A program made the position numbers and the translations under genes. Under the pieces are notes generated by a model. It saw nothing but the letters and a program-made list of their open reading frames with translations, ran no database searches and was not told the DNA's origin. Shown here piece after piece: positions 26,625-34,372 of a stretch of DNA of 64,000 nucleotides. This stretch comes from Ensifer adhaerens. GTDB taxonomy: Bacteria; Pseudomonadota; Alphaproteobacteria; Rhizobiales; Rhizobiaceae. The stretch lies in the NCBI RefSeq assembly GCF_013283195.1, contig NZ_JABEKT010000001.1:2762509-2826508 (forward strand), written 5' to 3'. How positions within the stretch are numbered: the stretch's first letter is position 1; every line of letters begins with the position of its first letter.

Positions 26625-28034
26625 ATGAGCGAAACCCAGGCCCTTTTCGATGTGCTTCGCCAGTCGGCGATACCCAGCTTCGTCGATGCCCTCGAGTTGC
26701 ACGTGCGCGAGGCGCCCGACCGCAAGCTCGGACGTATCAATGCGCTCGCCTTTGCCGCCGAGCACCGGCTCGACGAGGAAAAGACCATCGCCGGTTTCCT
26801 GCATGCCTCCCGTCTCGGCCTGTTCGAACTGTCCTGGAATGTGCTGTGTCCGGGCTGCGGTGGCGTGCTCGACGCCAACACGTCGCTGAAAACCGTGCAG
26901 AGCGAGGCCTATACCTGTGCGCTCTGCGCCGCCGGCTACGAGCCGACGCTGGACGAGATGATCGAGGTGACGTTCACGGTCAGCCCGCGCGTCCGCCACA
27001 TCGAGGCTCACAATCCGCACGAGTTGTCCGCCGCCGAATATTTCCGCCAGATCTACTGGGGCTCCGGCGTCGACCTGCCCGACGATCACTACGATGAAAT
27101 GGTCGAGGACTTCGTGCTCGAGACGCTGGAACTGCCGCCTGGCGAAAAGGCCGTTATCGCGCTGCAGCTTCCGGCCGAGTTCGTCATCATCTTCGAGCCG
27201 GTAACCCACGCCGCGCAGTTCCTCGACGTCTCCGGAGAGCCGACGAAGGAAAGACGCAATTTGTCGCTGGTGTTCGACCGCACGCACCGGCACAGCGAGA
27301 CCATCAGCCTGCAGCCGGGGCCACTGCGCATCCAGGTGGAAAACCATTCGGAGGTCCGCACCCTGCCAAGCGTCTGCATCGCCGGCGAAGCGCTGCACGC
27401 GCTGCTCGGGCGCCGACGCCCCTTCCTGACCGCCAAGCGACTGCTCTCCAACCAGACGTTCCGCGACATCTACCGCACCGATACGATCGACGTCGACCAG
27501 CGCCTGAAAATCACCAGCCTGACGTTTCTCTTCACCGATCTGCGCGGCTCGACAGAGCTTTACGAGCGCGTCGGCGACCTCGCCGCCTTCGACCTGGTCA
27601 AGACCCATTTCAGCGTTCTGAACGAGATCGTGGCCGCGGAAGCCGGCGCCGTCGTCAAGACTATCGGCGACGCCGTGATGGCGACCTTCCCGACACCCGA
27701 CCGAGCCATCGCGGCGGCCGTGCGGATGCGCGACGCCATGCGCCAGCTCAACAACGAGCGCAGCAGCGAAGACCTGTTGCTGAAGATCGGCATCCACGAG
27801 GGCCCCTGCATCGCCGTCAGTCTTAACGAGCGGCAGGACTATTTCGGCCAGACGGTCAACATCGCCTCGCGGGTGCAGCACCTGGCCACCGCCCACGAAA
27901 TCTTCGCCACCAGCGCGGTGCTCAAGCATCCGGCCGCCGCCGGCCTGCTGAGCGACCGCGGCCTCAACCCGATGACCCACAACGTCACGCTGCGCGGCAT
28001 CACCAACGAGATCAGCATTTTCGCGATCCCGTGA
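26625..28034 (+). CDS. class III adenylate/guanylate cyclase with N-terminal DUF5939-like region
   Basis: A 469-residue soluble cyclase. Residues 1-280 form a long N-terminal region with a zinc-ribbon-like pair (NVLCPGCGGVLDA near 85 and TCALCAAGY near 108), as in the DUF5939 cyclases. The catalytic domain (about 290-460) has FLFTDLRGSTELYERVGD with the first metal Asp, AVVKTIGDAVMATF with the second, and GQTVNIASRVQ. It should make cAMP or cGMP from the triphosphate; substrate choice cannot be read here. The start at 26625 lacks a strong ribosome binding site but no better one exists. It stands alone after the sulfatase terminator. Confidence 0.9.
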   Translation: MSETQALFDVLRQSAIPSFVDALELHVREAPDRKLGRINALAFAAEHRLDEEKTIAGFLHASRLGLFELSWNVLCPGCGGVLDANTSLKTVQSEAYTCALCAAGYEPTLDEMIEVTFTVSPRVRHIEAHNPHELSAAEYFRQIYWGSGVDLPDDHYDEMVEDFVLETLELPPGEKAVIALQLPAEFVIIFEPVTHAAQFLDVSGEPTKERRNLSLVFDRTHRHSETISLQPGPLRIQVENHSEVRTLPSVCIAGEALHALLGRRRPFLTAKRLLSNQTFRDIYRTDTIDVDQRLKITSLTFLFTDLRGSTELYERVGDLAAFDLVKTHFSVLNEIVAAEAGAVVKTIGDAVMATFPTPDRAIAAAVRMRDAMRQLNNERSSEDLLLKIGIHEGPCIAVSLNERQDYFGQTVNIASRVQHLATAHEIFATSAVLKHPAAAGLLSDRGLNPMTHNVTLRGITNEISIFAIP

Positions 28035-28062
28035 CCTTTTCTTGAGACGCGGGCCTTGCGCC

Positions 28063-28539
28063 TCAGTCCGCCAGGATGAACAGAAGGTCGAAAAACACGG
28101 ACGGCGCCTGTGAGAGCAGCGCGCCGCTGCCATAGCCGACGATGCCCCCTGTGGCTGCGCCCATCCAACCGTTAGAGCGTTTCATCTTTAAACGGAAGCG
28201 ATTCTGTTGGCTCAAAACGGCCGTTCCACACGAAGGATGGCGCAGAGCGATGCGGACCCATCGGTCAAGCCATCCGACACAGTGGACGGCCGTTTTCAGC
28301 CAACCCGAAGGGCCGGATGAATTTCGGCCATTACCGGCGGCGTCCGTCTCGACCGCAGCTTCTGCTGCGCTCTTCGCCAGCCGACTTGGTTCTGGCCGAA
28401 ATTCCTTCCGGCAGAATGCTTCCGTTTAAAGATGAAACGCTCTAGCCTCCCAGCCCGAAAAGATCCCGATGGCGGTCGCCATCCCGACGAGGCAGACGAT
28501 CCACAGACTGTACATGACCGATCGCAACGCCCTGTCCAT
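28063..28539 (-). pseudogene. small two-helix membrane protein gene interrupted by a MITE-like element
   Basis: Starting at ATG 28539 (GGAGGT just upstream), the frame reads MDRALRSVMYSLWIVCLVGM and ends in GWE, then enters the left arm of the element and stops at once. On the far side the frame NGWMGAATGGIVGYGSGALL continues and ends ILAD-stop at 28063. If the element (28175-28442) and one TA are removed, the two parts join exactly in frame into a 68-residue protein with two transmembrane helices and a glycine-rich second helix. Function of the intact protein is unknown. Confidence 0.75.
28175..28442. mobile_element. 268-bp MITE-like element with 25-bp terminal inverted repeats and TA duplication
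   Basis: The left end GAGCGTTTCATCTTTAAACG (28175-28194, then GAAGC) and the right end are perfect 25-base inverted repeats. Each is flanked by TA (28173-28174 and 28443-28444), the target duplication of IS630/Tc1-mariner elements. Inside are two large hairpins: TTGGCTCAAAACGGCC against GGCCGTTTTCAGCCAA (28207-28303) and GGCCGGATGAATTTCGGCCA against TGGCCGAAATTCCTTCCGGC (28311-28412). No transposase is encoded, so it would be moved in trans. Confidence 0.8.
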
Positions 28540-28742
28540 TCCACCTCCGCCCATGCCCCAACCTGGTGTGGCGCGTCAGCCGCTCGCCGTCGCCCTCAAG
28601 GGGAAGCTCATCCTCAGATTTCACCCCTGCATTGCAGATGGATAGAACGGCAAGCCATTACAAGTGGCGTCTGCAAGGCTGGCAGCGCGGATCGGCGGAG
28701 GCGTTTGGCCATCGCACCGCCCGGCTGCCGGCGCTGCAAGGC

Positions 28743-29384
28743 TCAGGCATTCCGTCGTGGCCGGCGAACCACTCTGACCTTGCCGCTGCCGCCACCGCCG
28801 CAGAAGAAGCGGTCGCCGCCATCGGCCTCGAGCCCGGACACGCCCATCCCTACCGGCATGTCGAGCCTCTCCAGCACCTCGCCTGTTTGCGGATCGATGC
28901 GCCTGACATCACTTTCGTCACCTTCCCAGGTGCCATGCCACAGGTCGCCGTCGACCCAGGTGACGCCGGTGACGACGCGGTTGGATTCGATCGTGCGCAG
29001 GATGGCGCCGGTCTCGGGGTCTATCTGATGGATTTTCCGGCCACGATGCTGCCCCACCCAGAGCGTGCCCTCGGCCCAGGCAAGGCCGGAATCTCCGCCC
29101 TTTCCCGGCGCCGGGATCGTCGCAACGATTTGGCCGGTCTTCGGATCGATCTTGCGGATGCGATCCTCGGCGATCTGGTAGAGGTACTCGCCGTCGAAGG
29201 CCGTGCCCGCATGGGCGGCAACGTCGATGGAGCGCACCGTCTCGCCGCTTTCCGGGTCGAGCGCATTCAACCTGTCGCCGGTGGCAAACCAGACGTGGCG
29301 GCCATCAAAGGTGACGCCATGCACCTGGTCGGCACCGGGAAACGGGCCGTATTCACGGATAATTTCGGCCGCAGTTCGTTTCAT
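28743..29384 (-). CDS. beta-propeller protein (glutamine cyclotransferase/Vgb-like)
   Basis: A 213-residue protein built of about five WD-like blades with the pattern I-D-P-x-T/S-G: LNALDPESGETVRSID, IRKIDPKTGQIVATI, IHQIDPETGAILRTI, VRRIDPQTGEVLERL. Each is preceded by a GxVWFATG or GTLWVGQH type strand. The layout is that of glutamine cyclotransferase-like and streptogramin-lyase-like propellers. There is no signal peptide. ATG 29384 follows GAGGA. Catalysis is not assured. It lies alone, 204 bases upstream of the interrupted gene. Confidence 0.75.
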   Translation of the reverse strand: MKRTAAEIIREYGPFPGADQVHGVTFDGRHVWFATGDRLNALDPESGETVRSIDVAAHAGTAFDGEYLYQIAEDRIRKIDPKTGQIVATIPAPGKGGDSGLAWAEGTLWVGQHRGRKIHQIDPETGAILRTIESNRVVTGVTWVDGDLWHGTWEGDESDVRRIDPQTGEVLERLDMPVGMGVSGLEADGGDRFFCGGGGSGKVRVVRRPRRNA

Positions 29385-29495
29385 CGCTTCATCCTCATGC
29401 ATCTTGCTGACGATCGGGACGGCTCAGCGGCATCGACGGGAACGACAGTAGTGGTCTGAAGCGCGTCGATGCTGCCCCACCACAAGCCATGCACT

Positions 29496-30716
29496 TTAAT
29501 CACTCGGCAGGGGACCTGGGAGTAACAACACTGTCGGGAAACCCGGCATTGGCGGCGTCATCCACCGGCGCGCCCGCCCTCGCCCGACAGGCTGCACCTT
29601 GCCGTCTGCGGCAAGCGCATCCAGCGCCCTGAGCACCGTGCGCGGGCTGACGCCAAGCGCGATCGCCAGTGCCGAGCTCGCCCAGGCTTCGCCATCGGCA
29701 AGCAGGGCCAGCACGGCGCCGTGCTGCCCCTCGACCGGCGGCGTCATCACCGCGATCCGGGCAGCGCCGACCGGCGCCAGGACAAAGCCACTGTCCGTCG
29801 CGTAAACCTCGGCCAGGCCGTTCAGCGCCCCCCGTAGCCGCCCGAGCTCGACCCGCAACCGCGCGCGGTGCGTCTCGTCGGCATGTCGCGCCCCGAAGGC
29901 GCGCGCGAGAAGCCGGCCTCTCGACACATCATCCGGCCAGGCCTCGCCGAGCGTCCTCGCCAGCGCAAACAGCACCGGCCTGGTCGCCAGCGAAGCCACC
30001 CTTTCACCTGCCCTGACGCTGTGGCGGCACGCATCGATGACCAGGGCGCCTGACGCCAGCAATTCCTCGACGTCCGAAAGTAACAACACGCGTTCCTCGC
30101 CTCGGGAAACCAGGCGCGCCGCCGGCGTTTCCAGAAAGGCCGATGCCGCATCGACTTCCGCATCGAGCGCGGGAATTTGGGCATCGCGCGCCGCCTGGCG
30201 GGCGCCGACCAGCGCCTCGCGCGCAAGACCCGTGCGCAAGCGGCGCATGGCGATACCGGCCACGATCAGCGCATGTGCGGCCCGATGCGCGGGCAAAAAC
30301 GACGCTGGATCGACACCGGCAAGTGCCCGCTCGGCCTCGTCGAGGCGGCCGATCAGCACGAGGCGCCGGGCCTGAAGATGGCGCGCATGCGCTGCATTGA
30401 TCGGATCTCCATGCGCTTCGAGCGCGGCGCGGGCGGCTTCCAGCGCCTTTTCCGGAAAGCCGAGATCGCGCGACACCAGGGCAATCTCGGCTTCTGCGAC
30501 GACACAGCGCGCCCGCGCGACCGCCTCGCGTGGGCCGAAGGCGCGCGCAGCCCCCTTCAGCAGGCTTTTCGCGCGAGCGTAATCGCCGAGTTGCGCCATA
30601 GCGATTCCGCGCAACGCCAGCGCCGGCGGGTCGTCTCGCAGCGCCACACGCTTCAGCGCGCCGAGCGTATCGCCCTTTGCCAGCGCCCTTGCCGCTGCCG
30701 TGATCAGCGAATCCAT
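29496..30716 (-). CDS. transcription regulator with TPR-like and winged-helix domains
   Basis: A 406-residue protein. Residues 1-190 are Ala/Arg-rich helices with TPR-like spacing (LALRGIAMAQLGDYARAKSL). A middle winged-helix-like part includes RARLRVELGRLRGALNGL, resembling OmpR/SARP-type DNA-binding domains. The C-terminus (about 335-390) is a second HTH: VLALLADGEAWASSALAIAL, GVSPRTVLRALDALAADGKV. ATG 30716 follows GGCGGGA; the frame runs on upstream without a better start. It is divergent from the gene pair at 30805 and 31131 and probably controls it. Confidence 0.75.
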   Translation of the reverse strand: MDSLITAAARALAKGDTLGALKRVALRDDPPALALRGIAMAQLGDYARAKSLLKGAARAFGPREAVARARCVVAEAEIALVSRDLGFPEKALEAARAALEAHGDPINAAHARHLQARRLVLIGRLDEAERALAGVDPASFLPAHRAAHALIVAGIAMRRLRTGLAREALVGARQAARDAQIPALDAEVDAASAFLETPAARLVSRGEERVLLLSDVEELLASGALVIDACRHSVRAGERVASLATRPVLFALARTLGEAWPDDVSRGRLLARAFGARHADETHRARLRVELGRLRGALNGLAEVYATDSGFVLAPVGAARIAVMTPPVEGQHGAVLALLADGEAWASSALAIALGVSPRTVLRALDALAADGKVQPVGRGRARRWMTPPMPGFPTVLLLPGPLPSD

Positions 30717-30804
30717 CGCAATCCCGCCAAACTTGTAACTCCCGCCCTGCGCGCACCCGGCGCTAACTGTCCGTGCAAACCCGTCAACGAATGGATAACT
30801 GAAA

Positions 30805-31077
30805 ATGGCGACGCGCAGAACCGGATCGATCGATGGACGCAGAGGCACGATCCTGCCTGCCCTGGCGGATCGGCTTTCATTGTTCGCCAGCCCCACCTTT
30901 GCCGCCATGGCGCTCGTCACCGGCTTTCTGTCAGACGGCGAGCCCGGCATGCTCTGCACCACTGCGGCTGCCTCGCCGCTCACGGGCATGGCCGCCATGT
31001 ACGCCCTCATGAGCGCCTTCCATCTTGCGCCCTGGCTGAGGCTGATCGCCGAATGGCGAAGCCCTCTCCAGCAATAA
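30805..31077 (+). CDS. small membrane protein upstream of the DUF899 gene
   Basis: A 90-residue protein with two weak hydrophobic segments (about residues 28-44, FASPTFAAMALVTGFL, and 52-72). The N-terminus is basic. It lies between the divergent regulator gene and the DUF899 gene, 53 bases before the latter, and is probably cotranscribed with it. No family recognised with certainty. Confidence 0.6.
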   Translation: MATRRTGSIDGRRGTILPALADRLSLFASPTFAAMALVTGFLSDGEPGMLCTTAAASPLTGMAAMYALMSAFHLAPWLRLIAEWRSPLQQ

Positions 31078-31130
31078 CGACGGGTGACCGTTGCGACCCC
31101 GCACACATCTCAACACGAAGGAGACACCCC

Positions 31131-31835
31131 ATGCAGAATGAAATCGTTTCACCCGAAGCGTGGCTGAAAGCGCGCCTTGAGCTGCTAACCGCCGAAAAGG
31201 AATTCGGCCGGCAACGAGAAGCGTTGACGCGCCGTCGCATGGAAATGCCATGGGAGCGCGTGGAAAAATCCTACCTGTTCGAGGGGCCGGCCGGCACCCT
31301 GTCACTTGCCGATCTGTTCGACGGGCGCTCGCAGCTGATCGTCTACCACTTCATGCTCGCTCCGGACTGGCAGGAAGGGTGCAAGCACTGCTCGTTCTGG
31401 GCCGACAATTTCAACGGCATCCCGGTGCATCTCAATCACCGCGACGTGACCTTCACGGCTGTTTCGCGCGCGCCGCTCGCAACAATCGAGACCTACAGGA
31501 AGCGGCTGGGCTGGAGTTTCCCCTGGGTGTCGTCCTTTGGCAGCGACTTCAACTTCGACTATCAGGTATCCCGCACGCCCGAGCAGCTCGCCAAGGGCGA
31601 GGCCTACTACAACTACAAGCTCCAGCCGAGCACCGTCCCGGAACAGGTGGGCGTCAGCGTATTCTACAGGAGCGACGAGGACGAGGACGAGGTGTTCCAC
31701 ACCTATTCCTGCTATTCGCGTGGCATCGAGATGCTGAACGCCGGCTACCATTTCCTCGACCTCGTGCCCAAGGGCCGCGACGAGGACGGCTTGAACTACC
31801 CGATGGAATGGGTGCGCCGCCGCGACCAGTACTAG
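31131..31835 (+). CDS. DUF899 thioredoxin-fold protein
   Basis: A 234-residue DUF899 protein. The family signature is intact: LLTAEKEFGRQREALTRRR near residue 18, then QLIVYHFMLAPDWQEGCKHC with its CxxC-like pair, SFWADNFNGIPVHLNHRDVT, and the C-terminal GRDEDGLNYPMEWVRRRDQY. GAAGGAG precedes ATG 31131. The fold is that of thioredoxin; DUF899 proteins are common in rhizobia and have no firm enzymatic role. The stop codon overlaps a TAGAGC-type repeat. Confidence 0.92.
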   Translation: MQNEIVSPEAWLKARLELLTAEKEFGRQREALTRRRMEMPWERVEKSYLFEGPAGTLSLADLFDGRSQLIVYHFMLAPDWQEGCKHCSFWADNFNGIPVHLNHRDVTFTAVSRAPLATIETYRKRLGWSFPWVSSFGSDFNFDYQVSRTPEQLAKGEAYYNYKLQPSTVPEQVGVSVFYRSDEDEDEVFHTYSCYSRGIEMLNAGYHFLDLVPKGRDEDGLNYPMEWVRRRDQY

Positions 31836-31895
31836 AGCATCCAGCCTTCAAGCTCGCGCAAAACCGCTTCGCACTCTTCCTGGAAATGCTGTGTG
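31833..31895. repeat. TAGAGCATCC-type intergenic repeat
   Basis: TAGAGCATCCAGCCTTCAAG at 31833-31852 matches the repeat at 2999 in 18 of 20 bases. Its continuation with GCGCAAAACCGCTTCGCACT recalls the rhizobial palindromic repeats at 34239 and 61690. Its first bases include the stop codon of the DUF899 gene. Confidence 0.45.
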
Positions 31896-32022
31896 ACGAC
31901 GCGACCGGCCGCAGTGCAGCCGGTCCTCGTCCTTCGCAATGCGGAGCTTTTGGCGGCGGGTGGCACGATGACAATGGGTCACTCTCTGCTGCGCATCGCC
32001 TGTCGAACGGTGGTGCGACCGT

Positions 32023-32430
32023 TCAGCCCGGCAGTCCGGCGATCCTGGGGGCCTGCTCTAGCTGATCCTCCCAGGCAGCCCGGCTGTCGAAGCAGATATG
32101 TGCGTCGGGCCGGACCGCGATCGCGCTGTCCATGCTTCCTGCGGGCACCACGAGCAAGGTTCCTTCCATCTGGATGCTCGGAACGGCCGAGCCGCATGCG
32201 CTGCAGAAACTCTTTTGATGGCGGGTGGCCGGAAGCCGGTATGTCTTGATGAGGTCTTCTCCCGACAGCCATCGCAGCTCGGCCGTTGTCGAAAACAGGT
32301 TGGCCGCAAAGGCGGACCCTGTATCCTTGCGGCAACGCGAGCAGTGGCAAAGGAAGAAGCTCTCGAGCGCGCCGGAAACCTCGAAAGTGACGCTGCCGCA
32401 CAGGCAGGAACCGGTGGTATTGTCTGTCAT
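32023..32430 (-). CDS. GFA/CENP-V family zinc protein
   Basis: A 135-residue protein of the glutathione-dependent formaldehyde-activating (GFA) fold. The zinc ligands are seen as GSCLCGSVTF (residues 8-17), FFLCHCSRCRK (about 25-35) and FCSACGSAVP (about 75-84). The length is normal. GFA-family proteins are widespread and mostly uncharacterised, and binding of a thiol adduct is only inferred. AGGGAG precedes ATG 32430. It is transcribed away from the DUF899 gene. Confidence 0.9.
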   Translation of the reverse strand: MTDNTTGSCLCGSVTFEVSGALESFFLCHCSRCRKDTGSAFAANLFSTTAELRWLSGEDLIKTYRLPATRHQKSFCSACGSAVPSIQMEGTLLVVPAGSMDSAIAVRPDAHICFDSRAAWEDQLEQAPRIAGLPG

Positions 32431-32552
32431 CTTTTCGCTCCCTGACCTCCATGACGCCCGTCACAGAAATTCGTGCCGCTGGTCACATCGTCCGCGACCG
32501 CCCGCTATGGTTCAAACCGATCGGTTGCGGCCTACGTTTTCGGTGAGACGGA

Positions 32553-33314
32553 TTAGCGCCCGGTCCTGTCCAGCACCAGCACCTCGCCATCTCTAGGGAT
32601 CCGCAGCTTTGTCGCGGAAATGCCGCGCGCCTCGGCGGCCTCGCGCAGGTCCTGCCTGCTGATCGTCGCATGGTCGAGCGCTTCCATGTGGGTGGCAACG
32701 ACCACCGCATCTGCGGATGCTGCGCAAACGGAAACGGTTTCATCGGCGTCCATGACAATCAGGTCGCCGTCCCAACGTGCACCGCAGGAATGGGTGATGA
32801 TGATGTCGGGCCGCGTCCCTGCGATCACATCCGAGACCGGCGGATAGAGCACGGTGTCGCCGGCCCAGTAGATCGATGGCTCGCCCTCGGCCTCGAGCGT
32901 GAAGCCCATCACCGAGCCCATCAGCTCCACAACGGGACCAAGGCCGTGGCTGCCTTCGCGCCGCGTCAGCGTGAGCCCTTGCCAGGTTGCTCGATCGGCA
33001 AGCGGCGTCACGGCGGTAAAGCCAGCTGCGCGGATCTCCCCTTCGTCATCAGGCTGACAGAAGATCGGCAGGTCTTTCGCCAGGCACGCCTTGGCGACAT
33101 CGTCGAAATGGTCCGAATGCAGGTGCGAAACGATCACCAGCTCGACACCGTCGAGGATCTCGTCGATCGACACCGGCAGCTCGACCACGGGATTTTCGGA
33201 CCGGTTGGCAAAGGAAGGCAGGCTGTGTTTCGGCGCGAAATAGGGATCGATCAGCACCGTGCGCCCGGCATAGTCGAGCTTCAGCGTTGCATTGCGGATC
33301 AGCTGCAGTTTCAT
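32553..33314 (-). CDS. metallo-beta-lactamase fold hydrolase (UPF0173/UlaG-like)
   Basis: A 253-residue MBL-fold protein of the UlaG/UPF0173 type. The metal-binding motif is VIVSHLHSDHFDDV (about residues 61-74); further ligands are in SIYWAGDTVLYPP and HSCGARWDGD. Start chosen at ATG 33314 after AGAGGA; the frame extends upstream. No signal peptide, so it acts in the cytosol. It follows the redoxin gene by 109 bases. Substrate unknown. Confidence 0.85.
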   Translation of the reverse strand: MKLQLIRNATLKLDYAGRTVLIDPYFAPKHSLPSFANRSENPVVELPVSIDEILDGVELVIVSHLHSDHFDDVAKACLAKDLPIFCQPDDEGEIRAAGFTAVTPLADRATWQGLTLTRREGSHGLGPVVELMGSVMGFTLEAEGEPSIYWAGDTVLYPPVSDVIAGTRPDIIITHSCGARWDGDLIVMDADETVSVCAASADAVVVATHMEALDHATISRQDLREAAEARGISATKLRIPRDGEVLVLDRTGR

Positions 33315-33422
33315 GGGGTGCATCCTCTGGCGGCGACCGGCCGTTTGACATCGCGGTGATCGTTGCCATTGCCGCAGCAAAATCAAGCCCCGAAATGCTG
33401 CTCCGTCTCCGTCGGCGCCCCG

Positions 33423-34115
33423 CTATTTGGCGGCAGAAACCGCGACCTCTCTTGCGGCAGCGATGATCCGCTCGGCGGTCGGAAAGGTCCCGAGGCCATC
33501 AGGGCCGTCGCGCGCCTCAACCTCGACCCAGGCGATGCAGCCCGATGTATCGACAAGGAAATGGCCGACGAGCTGGGTGCCGTAGCTCTCGGAGATGGAT
33601 CGGTCGATGTCATGCAGTTCGAAGCCATCCTTGGCATTAAGGAGCTCATTGGCCTTCATCGGCTGCGCCGGCTCCGCCAACTCGCCGCCCGGATTGATGC
33701 GTGCAGCGGCAAACTGCTCGAAACTGGTGTGTAAGGGCCATTGCGGCTCTTGAGTGCTATCGGCCGGGGCAAAGCCGGCGAGCGGCAGGCCGAAGTCGCG
33801 GTGCGTGCGGCACTCGGGATCGCACAGCACCGTCACCGGCGTCGGTTGAAACTGGAGATAGAGACGCGCCCGCTCTATTGGCGTGTTGATCACGGCAAGC
33901 GTTTCTACGCCCGCTTCGCGCAAAACCGGCTGGAGCGCCGAGAACTGCCTGAGTTGACGCCGGCAGAACGGACAATGCAGGCCGCGAAACAGACCGATCA
34001 GGAACGGCCGACCGTGCAGGTCCGCAAGCGAAACAGTGCCATCGCTGTTGGCAGCGGCCAACGAGAAGGCCGGAGCAGCCTCCCCCGGGCGCAGTCCTGG
34101 AAAGTCATTCGCCAT
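33423..34115 (-). CDS. thioredoxin-fold redoxin (AhpC/TSA-like)
   Basis: A 230-residue redoxin. The active-site pair is FRGLHCPFCRRQLRQF (about residues 43-58), a CxxC peroxiredoxin-like motif, after the usual PGEAAPAFSLAAANSDG opening. ATG 34115 follows GGAGGA. The C-terminal 110 residues are longer than in typical bacterial peroxiredoxins. It is probably a cytosolic peroxidase or thiol reductase, transcribed with the MBL gene downstream. Confidence 0.82.
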   Translation of the reverse strand: MANDFPGLRPGEAAPAFSLAAANSDGTVSLADLHGRPFLIGLFRGLHCPFCRRQLRQFSALQPVLREAGVETLAVINTPIERARLYLQFQPTPVTVLCDPECRTHRDFGLPLAGFAPADSTQEPQWPLHTSFEQFAAARINPGGELAEPAQPMKANELLNAKDGFELHDIDRSISESYGTQLVGHFLVDTSGCIAWVEVEARDGPDGLGTFPTAERIIAAAREVAVSAAK

Positions 34116-34238
34116 CGATAACCGTCCTCCGTAAAGAGCAATTCCTGCAAAAATGCGCAGCGGCTTTGTGTCCTGAATTGCGTACAAGCCAAGAGATAGG
34201 GCGTTGTGCGATTCCGTCTGTAGCGGAACCGCCCCAAA

Positions 34239-34319
34239 GCATGTCGCGCAAAAGTGTGCCGCGGTTTTGCGATAACGACATGCGCAAAAACAAGAACTCA
34301 AAGATCGCTACGCGCTTTA
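34239..34319. repeat. dispersed rhizobial palindromic repeat, copy A
   Basis: From GCATGTCGCGCAAAAGTGTG at 34239 the sequence matches the reverse complement of 61681-61780 over about 58 bases with one mismatch, then again at its right end (AAAGATCG-ACGCGCTTT). GCATGTCG against CGACATGC gives it an internal hairpin. It is the dispersed intergenic mosaic type common in this genus. Confidence 0.8.
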
Positions 34320-34372
34320 ATGTCACCCGCCGATCACGTCGTCTCGTGACCACCACGGCTTGAGCGGTGCGG

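Noticed and set aside
28175..28442. Reading the 268-bp element as a bidirectional terminator or a small RNA gene.
   Set aside because: The perfect ends, TA flanks and restored host frame fit a mobile element better, though its hairpins may also stop transcription.
28566..29459. A 297-codon plus-strand frame opposite the beta-propeller gene.
   Set aside because: It is the shadow of 28743-29384, whose repeated I-D-P-x-T-G blades are clearly the coding strand.
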